Shown here: piece by piece, positions 23,752 to 35,467 of the stretch
How positions within the stretch are numbered: position 1 is the stretch's first letter
How the letters are laid out: every line of letters starts with the position of its first letter
From: Gossypium raimondii
Lineage: Eukaryota > Streptophyta > Magnoliopsida > Malvales > Malvaceae
Direction: 5' to 3'
Length of the DNA: 64,000 bases
Assembly: GCF_025698545.1 (NCBI RefSeq)
Contig: NC_068567.1
Location: 372,001 to 436,000 of the forward strand
The notes under the pieces: model-generated
Told to the model about the DNA's origin: nothing
Seen by the model: only the letters and a program-made list of their open reading frames with translations
The model's database searches: none
Program-made: the position numbers and the translations under genes

Positions 23752-23880
23752 GTTGTGTGCTGGCTTAATGGTTAAGATGGTCATTGCCTTAAGTGTGGCT
23801 TGGGTTCGAGTCGTGCTAGTTGCATTGCTGTTAGGCCTTAAAGTGTAATTTATATTGGGTCAATTTGGAACAAATTATAA
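23752..23880 (+). mobile_element. tRNA-headed SINE-like element, family S2
   Basis: GTGCTGGCTTAATGGTTAAG resembles a tRNA A box. About 35 bp later GGGTTCGAGTCGTGC is a B box in tRNA-like position. The head is about 65 bp but lacks a proper anticodon arm and acceptor pairing, so it is not a tRNA gene. A non-tRNA body (TTAGGCCTTAAAGTG) follows. Confidence 0.5.
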
Positions 23881-24323
23881 AAAGATTTTATCTAAAACCC
23901 AAGTACAATAAATCTAATTTTTTTTTAACTTTTTTCAAATTACAACCTCCTTTAATATTTACATTTTTATTTTTTTTCTTTTAAAATTGAATTTTTAATA
24001 TTCTCATTGAAAGAAAAAAAAAAGAAACTCTATATAAACTATTAGTCAATTTGTTTTAAATTATAGGCTTAAACATAAACACATTCAAAATATTCCATTC
24101 ATCAATATTATCTTCAACACATTGTTCACACACACATTCATACATACTAATATTGAATGAAATTTTAATATTAAAAGAAAAAAGATAGGCCATCTCCCTT
24201 TTCAAAATCCTAACAAAATTTGTCATTCATATATTTTATGGTAATAAAAACTAATTTGAATAATTACTAAAATTGTTAGTTAATTATAACTTAATATAGC
24301 TTATTTCAACTATATATATAAGT
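23881..24323. other. AT-rich intergenic spacer
   Basis: Runs of T and A, with no open frame or repeat that I could name. Confidence 0.4.
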
Positions 24324-24502
24324 TGTCGGTTGAGTCTTAGCTCGATTGGTATGGATATTATTGTTAATATAGAAGAATGTGGGTTCAAGTGCGTTGAAGC
24401 GCATCATCCTCTTATTTATGGGTTAGGAAGGAGCTATGGGTAGTTCTAGGCATTGTGTCAAAAAAGTGTTGATATAATCAGAACCTATAATGAGATTACT
24501 AA
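24324..24502 (+). mobile_element. SINE family S1, near-complete copy
   Basis: The head TTAGCTCGATTGGTATGG is A-box like and GTGGGTTCAAGTGCG is B-box like, at tRNA-type spacing. The body CTCTTATTTATGGGTTAGGA, GTAGTTCTAGGCATTGTGTC and TATAATGAGATTACT is shared with copies at 24815, 28937, 31936 (minus), 38417 (minus) and 53668. There are no open frames and no LTR. A tRNA-derived SINE is the best reading. Confidence 0.65.
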
Positions 24503-24814
24503 AAAAAACAGAATACATAGATTGCCCTTAATATTTTTTTCTTCATTATTCTATCTAGTGATCCTTTAATTCTTTGCTTATATTATTATATACATAAAAG
24601 AGAGATTAGGTTCATAATTAATTAAATTGAATTATATTATACTTTATGCATGCATAGATTAATATTTTTCATAATCCATGTCAAAAGTTCTTGTGAATAT
24701 AATAACTCACATGAATATAATCTCTCAAACCGCGTCAATATTTTGGTGTTAGGTAATAACAAAAAAAAATCAATCAATAATTATACATATTTATATATAT
24801 ATATATATATCTTG

Positions 24815-24968
24815 AGTGAATTTGATTAAGTCTTAACTGAATTGACATGGATATTGTTGTCAATGCGGGATGACGTGGATTTAATATGGGTTGGGGAGGG
24901 GCTATGGGTAGTTCTAGGCATTATGTCAAAAAGAGCAGATATAATCAGAACATATAATGAGATTGTTT
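24815..24968 (+). mobile_element. SINE family S1, internally deleted copy
   Basis: It has the S1 head (AAGTCTTAACTGAATTGACATGG) and tail (GTAGTTCTAGGCATTATGTC, ATAATGAGATTG), but part of the body after the B box is missing. It lies 313 bp after another S1 copy in the same orientation. Confidence 0.6.
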
Positions 24969-24979
24969 AAAAAAAAATT

Positions 24980-25115
24980 CATGACTGAAAAGGTAAAAGA
25001 CCTATTTGCTCTTTAATCTAATATATAAGGACTAATTTATTTATTTTTTCAATAGGGGAGGTAGAACGCAATCTAAATCCTAATAGATGGGCTACTTTTA
25101 TCAATGACATATATT
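24980..25115. repeat. MITE family B, right half
   Basis: TTTGCTCTTTAATCTAATAT...AGGACTAATTTATTT...AGGTAGAACGCAATCTAAAT...GGGCTACTTTTATCA corresponds to the right arm of family B. The left arm is absent. Confidence 0.5.
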
Positions 25116-25159
25116 TAATGACATCATTTGATATCTAGTAATCACATTGGGTCTCAATT

Positions 25160-25405
25160 AATTTTAAAGTTAAGTCAACTCAGGTCCTTAATATTGGACA
25201 CAGGATCTTCCATTGTTTTCTTTACTCGTAACCTTTCATAATTGTTATCCAATTTCTTACCACTTGATTCAACATGACTTTTGACTGAATTTGGAGTTGA
25301 GTCAAATTAGATCCTTAAAATAGTAGATAAACTCTTTAACTATTGTTTTCTTTATCCAAACTCTTTCATAACAATTATCGAACTTCTTATCACTTGACTC
25401 AACAG
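25160..25405. repeat. Diverged tandem direct repeat, about 125 bp period
   Basis: The blocks GTCAACTCAGGTCCTTAATA, CCATTGTTTTCTTTACTC, CCTTTCATAATTGTTATCCAATTTCTTACCACTTGATTCAAC (given here only by outline) recur about 125 bp later with roughly 20 percent change. Confidence 0.55.
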
Positions 25406-26345
25406 ATGAGTTTCGAGAGTGAATGACATATATCTATATGGATGAGAGAGGAATAAAATGATGGAGCGGAAGAGAGAGAGGATGATAATTGGTCCCCGTG
25501 AGGGTAGGGATTTGGAGGGATTCACAGCTAAACAAAACAAAGGCTTTGACGCTTCTTCCTTTTCCTTCGCTGCTTTCGATGTATATATATAAATTATTGT
25601 TTGTTCCTTCGATCACGAGCGGATTCCTTTATATGAAACGCGTACGTAGCATCCCCCACAATAGCCCCCACACTCTTTTGCACGTGCATCAGTCTTTCTC
25701 CTCTCGTTTCTAATAATTTTCTCTATTATTTTCAGCTGCACTTTGCTTTCTCTAGGATCTTGTGCCTACACGCTCTTGTAATCATTATTGTTGATACGGG
25801 TTATTATTTGGAAAGAGAGGATGGTGGAGAGAAGTATAGAGAAGTATTGGTTCATATACGCAAGATGAAGAGCCGGGGTATAGAGGAAGAAGGAGCAGGA
25901 TAAGGAGATGCCTTGGTGAGTATAGAGGTGCGAAAGGGAAGGAGTTGATCCTTGGTTTTTCGTGCACACAGGTTTATATACAGGGTCATCCTTTATTTGG
26001 TAGTATTTTATAGTTGACAATCTAATGTTTTATATGGTTGTGCGAGTTGTTCAAGTGGTAATATTGTTATAAGATAGTTATCGCCATGGAATGTTCTATA
26101 TGATCCTATTCTGACATTTTCATCCTTAGGATAGTCCCAGCAAGAGGTGCCTAACGGATTACCTCTAGATTCACTTAGACAAGGTATATAGAGAGGAGTC
26201 CACAGATCTTCCCATGTGAAGGGTCGTTTGTGGATTGTTCCGTACAAAGGGTTGTCCGTGGACTGTCCAATAACTTTCCACATGCCGTGCTCTAATAAGG
26301 ATGTAACAATTACAATATTATCGAGCTAATAACCGAAATATAAAT
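25406..26345. other. Unassigned, GC-richer, low-repeat stretch
   Basis: This stretch has clearly more G+C than its surroundings and no hit to the repeat families named here. TATA-like sequences lie near 25580 (plus) and 25975 (minus). Several overlapping short frames exist, but none has protein-like features. The part at 26040-26290 looks like part of a retro-element end (ATTACCTCTAGATTCACTTAG and similar), without proof. A non-coding transcript is possible but not shown. Confidence 0.3.
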
Positions 26346-26390
26346 GACCTTCAATCGAAATAAATATAAAATCTCAAAGTTCTTTCATCC

Positions 26391-26814
26391 TTAATGCACA
26401 ATCCCATCCATTGTGAAGGATGTTGTGCATAACCTTTCCAGCAATCCTTTGTTAATAGAGTTTGATTCAACTTTAGATGTATCACCCTTTGATGAAAATG
26501 AAGAGTCATAGGATGAAATGATAGGAAGTCTTTTAGGTGCAACCTTTCCAGCAATCCTACTTGTCACTGCCTTTCCTCCAACCCCATTATCGGCTTCAGT
26601 TAAAGCCCCAATTCGCACATCTTTTCTTGTCCAATGACAAACTCTCATCCAGAAACATGTCATAAATTTTAGTCAGCGAATATTTCTGAAGCATAATGAA
26701 CCTCACATATTCACTGTTCATGTCTTGGATGATTCCTTTTACAAAATCTCTCACTTCATCCTTCAAGCCATTGAAATTCACTTTGCTAGTGTTGTAAAGA
26801 GTCTCTAACAAAAA
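26391..26814 (-). pseudogene. Frame-broken coding remnant, family not recognised
   Basis: On the minus strand a protein-like frame (LETLYNTSKVNFNGLKDEV..., from about 26811) runs to 26596. There the reading moves to an overlapping frame (KAVTSRIAGKVAPKRLP..., down to 26391). Amino-acid composition and helical periodicity look like real protein, but no domain is recognised. With a frame change and no flanking exons found, a dead gene or transposon fragment is the likeliest reading. Confidence 0.35.
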
Positions 26815-26815
26815 A

Positions 26816-28936
26816 TTATTTTTCGGTTTTTAATTGGTTTTTTCATTTCTCGATTTCTAATTATTTGTGATTATATGTCTTTAGTTAAATCGTCGATATT
26901 TGTTCAATTGATCAATTCAGTTCCAACAACATTCATATCAACAACAACTAAAAGAAATAATAAAACTCCAAGTAAGGATTAGCCACTACAATTAAAATCT
27001 CTAAAAATTCTCCATAGCAATCAAAACTGAAGGACATGAGCAAAAATCATGGAGAATTTGATAAAACGTGTTTGCATTATACGCAAGCTTTTGAACATAT
27101 AAACATGTAAAAACAAAGCGAAAACGTACCCACCACCAACTCACATGCATGTTTGCTAATACCCAACCCTTTGTCCCTTGCCCTATCCCTTCCATTCATA
27201 TTCTTACATTTATTTAGCTCTCTCTAGGGTTAGGTTATTTTACCCTGATTTTTTTTATTTTTTTATTGAATATATCTATTATACGTCGATAATGGCAGTA
27301 GAAATGATCACAAAGCAATAAGAAAGAAAAATAAGAACATATAGATTTTACGTGGAAAACTCTTATAAAAAAATCACAGACAAAGAAGAAAAAATTCACT
27401 AATGTTGAAAAACAACAATACAAGAGATTCTCTGCTACACACGTTTTAAGGGTTAAAAAACTCATTTTATAATCAACGTCTAATAGAAGAAGTATAGTCC
27501 TATACCGATTCAACTTGTGTGGTAATGTCCATAATTTTGCCTTTCTATTTTATTTCTTTAACAAGTGAGTTGTATCTCGAACTTTTTAAGCTGGGATTCG
27601 AGTCACACAACTCAAACAATATCTATATCCTAGACATATTCAGGCACAAATATGAAATATGATCAATTGATTGAAAATTAATTGATATGGCAACATCGAT
27701 GCTTTTACAAACTGTTGGAGGTTATAAGTCTAAGTGTACTTATGCATGCAATGCTCACCTCATTCAAGTATAATCAGTTAGGGATTGAGAGTATTAAGGG
27801 TTGATTACGAAACGTATCCCCGTGAATAAGTGGTGGACTTCTTTCCTGAGCAATTAAATAGAGTTTGAATTCTAGAGTCACCCATATTGAAAAGGGATTA
27901 CTTGAATATCACCCTGACCTGAACAAGATTAATCTCAAACCGTAAAACAGTTAAAGGCATTTGTGGCTAAACCCAAAAAATGAAGAGAAAGTATTCTAAA
28001 AAATGAGATGATTTGACATATTCCAAAGACAGATCTTTAATAACTTAGACCAACTCAGACTCAATCTCATAGACACTTCTACAAATAATCCTCGAAACTG
28101 AAAAGAAATTAAAAAAAATTTGAATATACCCATATCGAAAGCATGTTCCTATTGGATACTCTCTTTCAAATATTGGTGAAAGTAAACGTCAATACCTCTA
28201 TTATAAACATCATATCAAATCGGATCATATTTTAACAGAGTTAATATTTTACTGTCTAAAAATTACATAAAATTATTATTTTCATTTACAGTTCAATTTT
28301 AAATAAAATATTTTATTTACAAAATCATAAATTTTTTAAAAATATATACTTTATCACACAATCCCTATAATCGAGTTTCACCTCTAGATTAGGGAGGTAA
28401 ATAGGATGGAATTATTAGTTTTTTCTTGAAGTGGATTATTATTTACTTTACCATCACAATCTTGAGATTAACACTTAAATCATTATTCTATTGAACATTC
28501 CATTTCCTAAATTAATCATTAACTACAAAGCCAAGGCATAATAATAACCAAAATTTGGATATTTCCTTTACTACTTTTACAAGCAATCAAAACAAAATAA
28601 AAATGGGGTCCCATCAATTTGCATCATACAATGGAATTATGTGGAAATTAATTAAAATAATAAATAAAAACAAGAATTCTTCTTTCTTGACTGATTGTGT
28701 ACTGAGTTGTTGATGTAACTTGATTTGTCTTGCTTTGAACAAATTCCAATCACTTAGTACAACACTAGTGAATGAAGTGGTTCATAATTGCACAGCTTTG
28801 ATGTTTGAAAATTTTGACAACAATTTTTGGTGGATAATGAGGGTGACTTAGTACTTATCAATATGAATCATAAACTATATATGCATTACAATTGATACCA
28901 TTTATTAAATAGTACGAGATTATAAATAATGGTTGA
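26816..28936. other. Intergenic, AT-rich
   Basis: No gene is supported. A foldback family F remnant lies at 28190-28385, and its words TAACAGAGTTAATATTT and CCCTATAATCGAG match family F. The rest is unique-looking AT-rich DNA. Confidence 0.4.
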
Positions 28937-29118
28937 ATTTGTCGATTAAATTTTAGTTCGACTGACATGAATATTGTTATCAATGTAACAGAATGTGGGT
29001 TCGAGTGTGCTAAAGCGTATTATCTTCCAATTTATGGGTTAGGGAGGAGCTATAGGTAGTTCTAAACTTTGTATCAAAAAGAGCAAATATGATCAGAATC
29101 TATAATAAAATTGTCAAA
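28937..29118 (+). mobile_element. SINE family S1 copy
   Basis: TTTTAGTTCGACTGACATGA (A-box region), GTGGGTTCGAGTGTGC (B box), then TATGGGTTAGGGAGGAGCTA and GTAGTTCTAAACTTTGTATC match S1. It ends near AATAAAATTGTC. Confidence 0.65.
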
Positions 29119-29894
29119 AAATAATAATAATGATTGACCTTTAAAATTATAAGTCAATACATCACAAAAGTATAAAATTATAATTTTTTTTTTGGAGGGA
29201 CATAAGGAGCTGAATAAGAAGGTGAAAATCTCATGTATAATTTTATAGAGTGACAATAAGGATTAGTTATCTGTCAAATTTTCCATTATCATCCCTAAAA
29301 CCCCTAATTTTGCTTTATGTAAAGTTGTTAGAGTATGATTAAATTTTAATTTTGAAATCATTGCTTATATTTACAACCACTGATGAAGGATTGCTCGAAA
29401 AATTAAGAATCAATAATCTGTTTTAAAAATCGAATGGGTTTAATCTTATACATACGCGAGGAAGGTAATTAAAAGAAAGAAAGAAAATAAGTTCTTCTAT
29501 GGATCCGATTGGGATTGGCCCCAATTTGATTCTAAATAATTTTCTAGTCTCGAGTTTAGGCCCAGCTCGACCAACCAAAATATCCCTTTTTATTTTTTTA
29601 AAAAATTAAATATTTAAAGAATAATAATATTATAATAATATTTATTATGTTTATAATTAAATTTAAATAATATTTAAAAATATTCAATTTAAATGGTTTT
29701 CAAATGGCGGTCACCCAAACGAGAATCTACACATTTATATATGGTAGGACTCAAACCTAAAACCTCAAAGTTCTCAAGACTTTAATCTTGCCATTGAGTT
29801 AAAGTCATATACTTAAAAAGTAAATTTCTTACTACAAGATATAGAATTATACACTTTCAGTACACCAAATATTAACCATTTATTAAAATATTAA
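29119..29894. other. Intergenic with a tRNA-like head on the minus strand
   Basis: Positions about 29700-29810, read on the minus strand, show TAACTCAATGGCAAGA (A-box like) and GGTTTGAGTCCTACC (B-box like), a second SINE-type head. The rest is AT-rich without a gene. Confidence 0.4.
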
Positions 29895-30245
29895 TAGGTT
29901 AAAATATGTTGTTAGTCCCTATACTTTGACAATATTTGAGATTTAGTCCTTGTACTTTAAATGTTAAAATTAAGTCTTACTTTATTAATTTAAAATTCCA
30001 GTCCAGTCATTAAAATTGCGAGTATTTTCTGTCAAAATTCATCAATTTGGCATGTTGATTTGACTATCTTCATATGACGTGGCATATAATTGAAAATTTT
30101 TAACTGAAACTACTAACTGCATTAATGATTGGACTAGGATTCTTAAATTGAAAAAAAAAATAAGAGGATTGAAATTTTTAATTTTAAAGTACAAGAACTA
30201 AATCTCAAAATTTGTCAAAGTACATGGACTAATAACATCTTTAAC
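29895..30245. repeat. Foldback element, family G
   Basis: The left arm TTGTTAGTCCCTATACTTTG...GATTTAGTCCTTGTACTTTA is inverted on the right as AAAGTACAAGAACTAAATCT...CAAAGTACATGGACTAATAA. Similar elements lie in aminotransferase introns at about 47345-47700 and 50090-50425. Confidence 0.7.
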
Positions 30246-30548
30246 TGAATTAATATTTGATGCACTGATATACTATCACTGAACCGGATAATGACACATC
30301 CAAAATGAAATTAAGTGGATTTAGTTTTAAAATTTTTGGATGATATACCATCATCTAGTTTACTAAGAGTTATACGTAGTTAATGCATCAAATATTAATT
30401 ACTCTATTATCAAGTATTTTCCATTAAAATATTTCATCAATTACCATATTTTTTTAATCTTTCATTTCCGTGTTTGGGGTTTCAAGTTGCCTCTTCCACG
30501 AGTGTCATCTTTAATGTTTGAACCCGAATTTCCCTTTAAGGGTATAAT

Positions 30549-31786
30549 TAGGGGTGAGCAAAATTCGATTCGACTCGAAAAAATCGAAAAAAATTCGAAT
30601 TTCGAGTTAAACGAATCGAGTTATTCGAGTTAATCGATTTATTCGAATCAACTCGAATTTTTTTTCGAATTTCGAGTTCGAATCGAGTTGAGTTTTCGAA
30701 TTCGAATAACTCGAATAATTCGAATAATTCGAATATCAAACTATAATATTTTACAGTTTTACCCTAAACTCCCAAACTTTTTTACTTTTCCCTCAAAACT
30801 TTTACTCCTTCTCACTTTTTCCCCAAAACTTTTACTCCCCTCCCCTCCCAACCCCCAATCTACCCAAAATCCATTTCCCACCAAAATTTTACTCTTCCAT
30901 TCATTTTTTTTCAAAATTTTACTCTCAAAAACCCTCAAAACTTTTTATTTTCCCCCAAAATTTTTACTCCCTCCCACTTTTCCTCTAAAACTTTTATTCT
31001 CTTCCCATCCCACCTCCCATCTACCCCAAACCCTCCCCCTCCAATTTTTTTTTTAATATTTTCCCTCCAAAATTTTACTCTCCCTATTTACTTTCCCTCA
31101 AACTTTTATTCCCCAAAACTTTTTATTTTCCCCCTAAACTTTTACTTCTCACCCTTTACTCTCAAATAAAAAATCAAAATTATCCAAAAAAATCACTAAA
31201 CATAAATAGTAATAATTTTATTTATATATACTATTTATATTATTAAATTAAATTTCACATTTTATATTATTTATATTATTGACTTGTTTAGTCATATTGA
31301 ATATTTATATTAAAATTGAATTCTTAATTATGCCATAAAATATTCGTGTTAAAATTTTATATTGGTATCAATTTCAAATTTTATTTTTAAAATAAATTTT
31401 ATTAAAAATCATATTTTTATATTTAATATATTTTTAATTCCAAAATACATAGTGACAAGAATCAAGATAATTGAAACAACTAAGCAAACAAATAAGCTAA
31501 CCAAGTATATAAAAATTAATAAATAAATTATGAGGTGATGAAAGTTAATAAAAATTTGATTAAGGTGGACAAATTTTATTACGATGGGTGACAATGGTTA
31601 CAAGGACCCAAAATTATTTTTTAAAATTTAACTCGAACAAATATATTCGATTCGATTCGATTCGAATTCCATCTCACTCGACTCGATTCGAGAAAACTTC
31701 AAATAAAGTTAGGATGATAAAATGAGATTCGAAAACTCGATTAACTTGAAAATTTTCAATTCGATTCGATCGAATGCTCACCCCTA
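30549..31786. mobile_element. Non-autonomous hAT-type DNA transposon, complete
   Basis: The element is 1,238 bp. Terminal inverted repeats TAGGGGTGAGCA and TGCTCACCCCTA are perfect over 12 bp, and related ATTCGATTCGA words continue inward on both sides. It is flanked by a perfect 8-bp target duplication GGTATAAT (30541-30548 and 31787-31794). An 8-bp duplication with TAGGGGTG-type ends is the mark of the hAT superfamily. The subterminal parts are dense in TCGAATTCGAG words, as expected for transposase binding. The interior is low-complexity (CCCAAAACTTTTACTC repeats) with no transposase, so movement would need an enzyme from elsewhere. Confidence 0.9.
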
Positions 31787-31935
31787 GGTATAATATATTT
31801 TATCATTACACTAAACACTATAATTAACGAGTAGTAAACATATGTAACAGGAAAAAGATACCAACCACATATCTTGAGGTTAATTATTTTTTAAAAGATA
31901 TTGCATAAATAGTTTATATTTTATATATATTTTTT

Positions 31936-32112
31936 GAACAATCTCATTATAAGTTTTGATCATATCTTACTTTTTTTGACACAATGCTTAGAACTACCTA
32001 TAATCCCTCTCCAACCCATAAATAAGAGGATAATACGTTTCAGCACATTCGAACCCCTGTCCTATTATATTGACAGCAATACCTATATCAATCGAGTTAA
32101 TATTCAATCAGC
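31936..32112 (-). mobile_element. SINE family S1 copy
   Basis: Read on the minus strand: GATTGAATATTAACTCGATT (A-box region), GGGGTTCGAATGTGC (B box), then TTATTTATGGGTTGGAGAGG and GTAGTTCTAAGCATTGTGTC. Same family as 24324. Confidence 0.65.
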
Positions 32113-32329
32113 TTTATTTTATAATTAAATTAGCTCAAATCAATCCAGATAAAACATGAAAAATTCAAAAATTGACATCTAAATTATATATATTATAGTT
32201 TTGACTTATTAAAGAATGCTAATTTCAGTATTTTGGAGAATAAACATGCATGTCCCTAAGTGAGTGAAGAAGAATATTATGATCTGTAAACCATTTATAA
32301 ATTAAATAATGTAACACTATAAAACACAC

Positions 32330-32362
<33 letters not shown>

Positions 32363-32689
32363 TTGTGTGTGGTTTATTGTCCAATCAGACAATTCGAATA
32401 ATTATGTAAATAGTACTAAATTTGGAAAAGTGTCTCGTGACAAAACCTTTGTTTTTCTAGACATATGTATGTTTTCTAGCATTTTAGATTCCAATACATA
32501 GAAACAAGACAATAGTATTCCATGAGGGCATGCATTTAATTCAAATATTATGGAAATTAATCCATTAATATTAATGGATTGTTTGATGTATTGATAATGT
32601 ATAAATTTAATTATCGAAATATGTTGCTTCATTAACTTTTATTCGTGCATACATACTAGAACGTGTTTGTAAAAATATGATGGGGTTTT
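32113..32689. other. Intergenic with (AT)n run
   Basis: An (AT)n microsatellite occupies about 32327-32361. No gene is seen. Confidence 0.4.
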
Positions 32690-33003
32690 TATATTACGAG
32701 TTAAATTGTATTTTGTCTCATTTAATTAAAAAATGAATAAATTAGTCATTATATGTTAAATCAAAGAGCAAATTGGTCATCGTTTCTGTTAAAAATTGAA
32801 GTGGCTGACAGAATAACCCATGTGTACCTCATTCTGATATACATGAACTAGTTTTTAACAGTCGAAATGGATGAAATTTTTAGCAGAAGAGTTAGTTTGC
32901 TCATTGATCTAACATACAGTGACTAATTTCTTATTTTTCTAAAGTAAAGAGGACGAAATACAATTCTACTCCTAATATAAAAATCTCTATAATACTTTTA
33001 CCA
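32690..33003. repeat. MITE family B copy
   Basis: GTTAAATCAAAGAGCAAATT...TGTTAAAAATTG on the left mirrors TTTTTAACAGTCGAAATGG...GTTTGCTCATTGATCTAACA on the right, followed by AATACTTTTACCAA. Confidence 0.65.
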
Positions 33004-33764
33004 ACCGTGTCATGAGAGTATAATTCAAAATGACTTTAAAATTTTATCAAGACATTTAAATGTGTCTCTATATATTCAAACTCGAAATAGTCATTCATGA
33101 TGGGCTAGGTCAAGTTGTGTTGATTGCCTAATAAAAAGCGAAATTATCTATCTTTAATTTTAAAACATTTTAATAATATGGTATATTTAATTGACGATAT
33201 GAATGTATTTAACATAAACTTTATTACTAAAATAACTCTAATTAAACTCTTAAAATGGTGGTTCGGATGGTAAAGTTAAGATTTTGAAGTGATATTTTTA
33301 AACTGTATTGATATCCGATTAACCACGTTGATATATGTATGCATATATATATATATATATATACATAATTCTTTTCTCCCCGAATCCCAAAATGAATATA
33401 GTATATGCAAAGATGATCATATCCGAAGGGATTTTATTGTAATGAAGAAGCCAAATTCTTACATTTATGTAAAGTAAGATATATATGTATTATATATAAT
33501 ACAGACAAAGGCAGCCATGGCTTGCAAACAAAATAAGCTCCACAATATCTCTTGACAGCTATATCTATTTGTCAACATTGAATTTTACAATGCCAAATTT
33601 CGGCACTCAAACACCCCAAAATACCCTCTCTAACACCCATTATTTTTTTCTTAAAATCGAATTTGAGTAATTAATTCTGCTCGGAATAAGGAACTCAAAC
33701 ATGGGATCTCAAAATTTTTAAGATTTCAATCTTGCCATCAAGTCAACGTATCATCAACCAAACA
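33004..33764. other. Intergenic, simple repeats
   Basis: Contains an (AT)n run at 33342-33363 and a diverged tRNA-like stretch near 33690-33745 (minus strand). No gene is supported. Confidence 0.4.
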
Positions 33765-33955
33765 AGCATCATCATGTTCATATCAAAGAGTAAACTCGTC
33801 TTTTTGTTAAAAATTGGTCCATGTACATCATAATGAGGTATATGTATATCAGTTTTTAACAGAAGGGGTCAATTTATTTTTTGATGGATATGGGACAAAA
33901 TACAATATAGCTCTTAATACAAGATCATTCATTGTATTTTTACCAACAATGGGCA
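33765..33955. repeat. MITE family B, shortened copy
   Basis: ATCAAAGAGTAAACTCGTCT...AAAATTGGTCC pairs with CAGTTTTTAACAGAAGGGGT...GATCATTCATTGTATTTTTACC. The centre is deleted relative to the 320-bp copies. Confidence 0.5.
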
Positions 33956-35467
33956 TATATATGAAAGAAGAATAAGATAGCTTGCCTACCATAGACAAGC
34001 AGATTAGACTAAATGATGAAATGAGTTAATAATGGAGCAAAACGAATTCAATTCCAAATTTGTCTGATGATGGTGAAGACGATGGGGTCTTTCCTTGTAA
34101 GCATGACAAGTGATGTTTTAAAGTCACATTAAGGGTCCCCAGACAAAGCCAAACTATGTTTCTGTGGTGTGACGTCGGGTAAATATTGTTTATGAAATTT
34201 AAGGGTTCACGGGGCAATTTAGTTCTTAGCATTGAAACACAAACCAAAAAAACATATATAGTATATGAAGCTCATATGTTGTCCCATGTCCCTATCTCCT
34301 CACATGTGGGATCCTCCATCTAAATCAAGACTTCAAAAGTTGAAGCCAAACATGTACAACAAGCTAATTGATGATAGGGAACGAGGCTCAGAAATTAGAA
34401 ATTTATATATACACACTAGCTAGGGACACTACCCCTACTAGGCATCATCATTATTACTTTTGAACTTTGATGTTTAAATCCCCCCACAAAATAGGAAACT
34501 TTTGAGGTTTAGCTCAATATTGTTTCAATAGAATAGGATCAGTTAGAGTATCGGTCCAGAAAAGAGTTTTGAACCGGTTTAATTCTCTAAAAATAGTAAA
34601 ATTATAAAGACCTTTAAAAATAATAAAATTTTGACTGAATTGATTTTAGCAAGGGGAGGCGCTAATAGTAGTTTGGTGGAATTAAGATTACTACATCAAT
34701 TGCTGCATAAGAAATAGAAAGCAAGAGATCGTAATATTTCGAGGAATCAAAATGGTGTTGCAGATATTGTGTTTTTTCTCTCTCTCTCTATATATATATA
34801 ACTCAATCTTGATCCAGTTTAGTTTATGTTTTTGGGTTGTGTTTTTCTTTTGGTGGAATTAAGGAGGGGTGTCTTATTCCTATGGATAAAATCATAAAGC
34901 CCAATACTATTGTCTCAAGCTGTTTTCTTTTTGGGTTAAAACATAAATGTAAACTGTTTATAGTGTTGAGTGAAGTTTAACTGTTAAAGCCAACGTGGAA
35001 TATTTGATCAAATTCATCAATGTGTTCATATTCTCTTCATTTCGAGTTTTTTCTCTTAATTTTGTCGAGAGCTCAAGTGTTAGTATATTTATCCAATAAT
35101 AACTTATATGCTATAAAGTATGGATTCAAATACATGTGTAAATATGATATTTCTTTAGTAAGTATATTCTTGTATATCGGATGAATTCTTGAACCCATCT
35201 CCTCTTCATGCCGAATCTTCAACCCCTTGGGAACAAAGACAAGAGGGCAAGCAGTGCCCTTAGCCCCTAATAATGGTAGATTTGTCATTTAATCCCTTAA
35301 AATTTTATGAAATTACATGTTAATATAATGGTAAACTTGTACTTTCTATATATCAACATCATTCCAAAAAAAATAAAAATTAATTATTCAAAACACGAGT
35401 ACTTTCATATCTGTGTCAGACACATACGAATCCGTATAAAGAACAAAAATGAATCACATGGTAATCA
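33956..35467. other. Intergenic, downstream of the S-domain gene
   Basis: Mostly low-copy-looking AT-rich sequence. A (TC)n(TA)n run lies at 34778-34800. Short open frames such as 34026-34247 (minus) have no recognisable domain. No gene is supported. Confidence 0.4.

Noticed and set aside
23752-23830. Possible tRNA gene
   Set aside because: A and B boxes are present, but there is no acceptor-stem pairing or clear anticodon arm; it fits a SINE head better.
25406-26020. Possible microRNA precursor in the GC-richer stretch
   Set aside because: I compared it by eye with common plant miRNA sequences from memory and found no match or clear hairpin.
30688-31056. 122-codon open frame
   Set aside because: It lies inside the hAT element and is a translation of CCCAAAACTTTTACTC-type low-complexity repeats.
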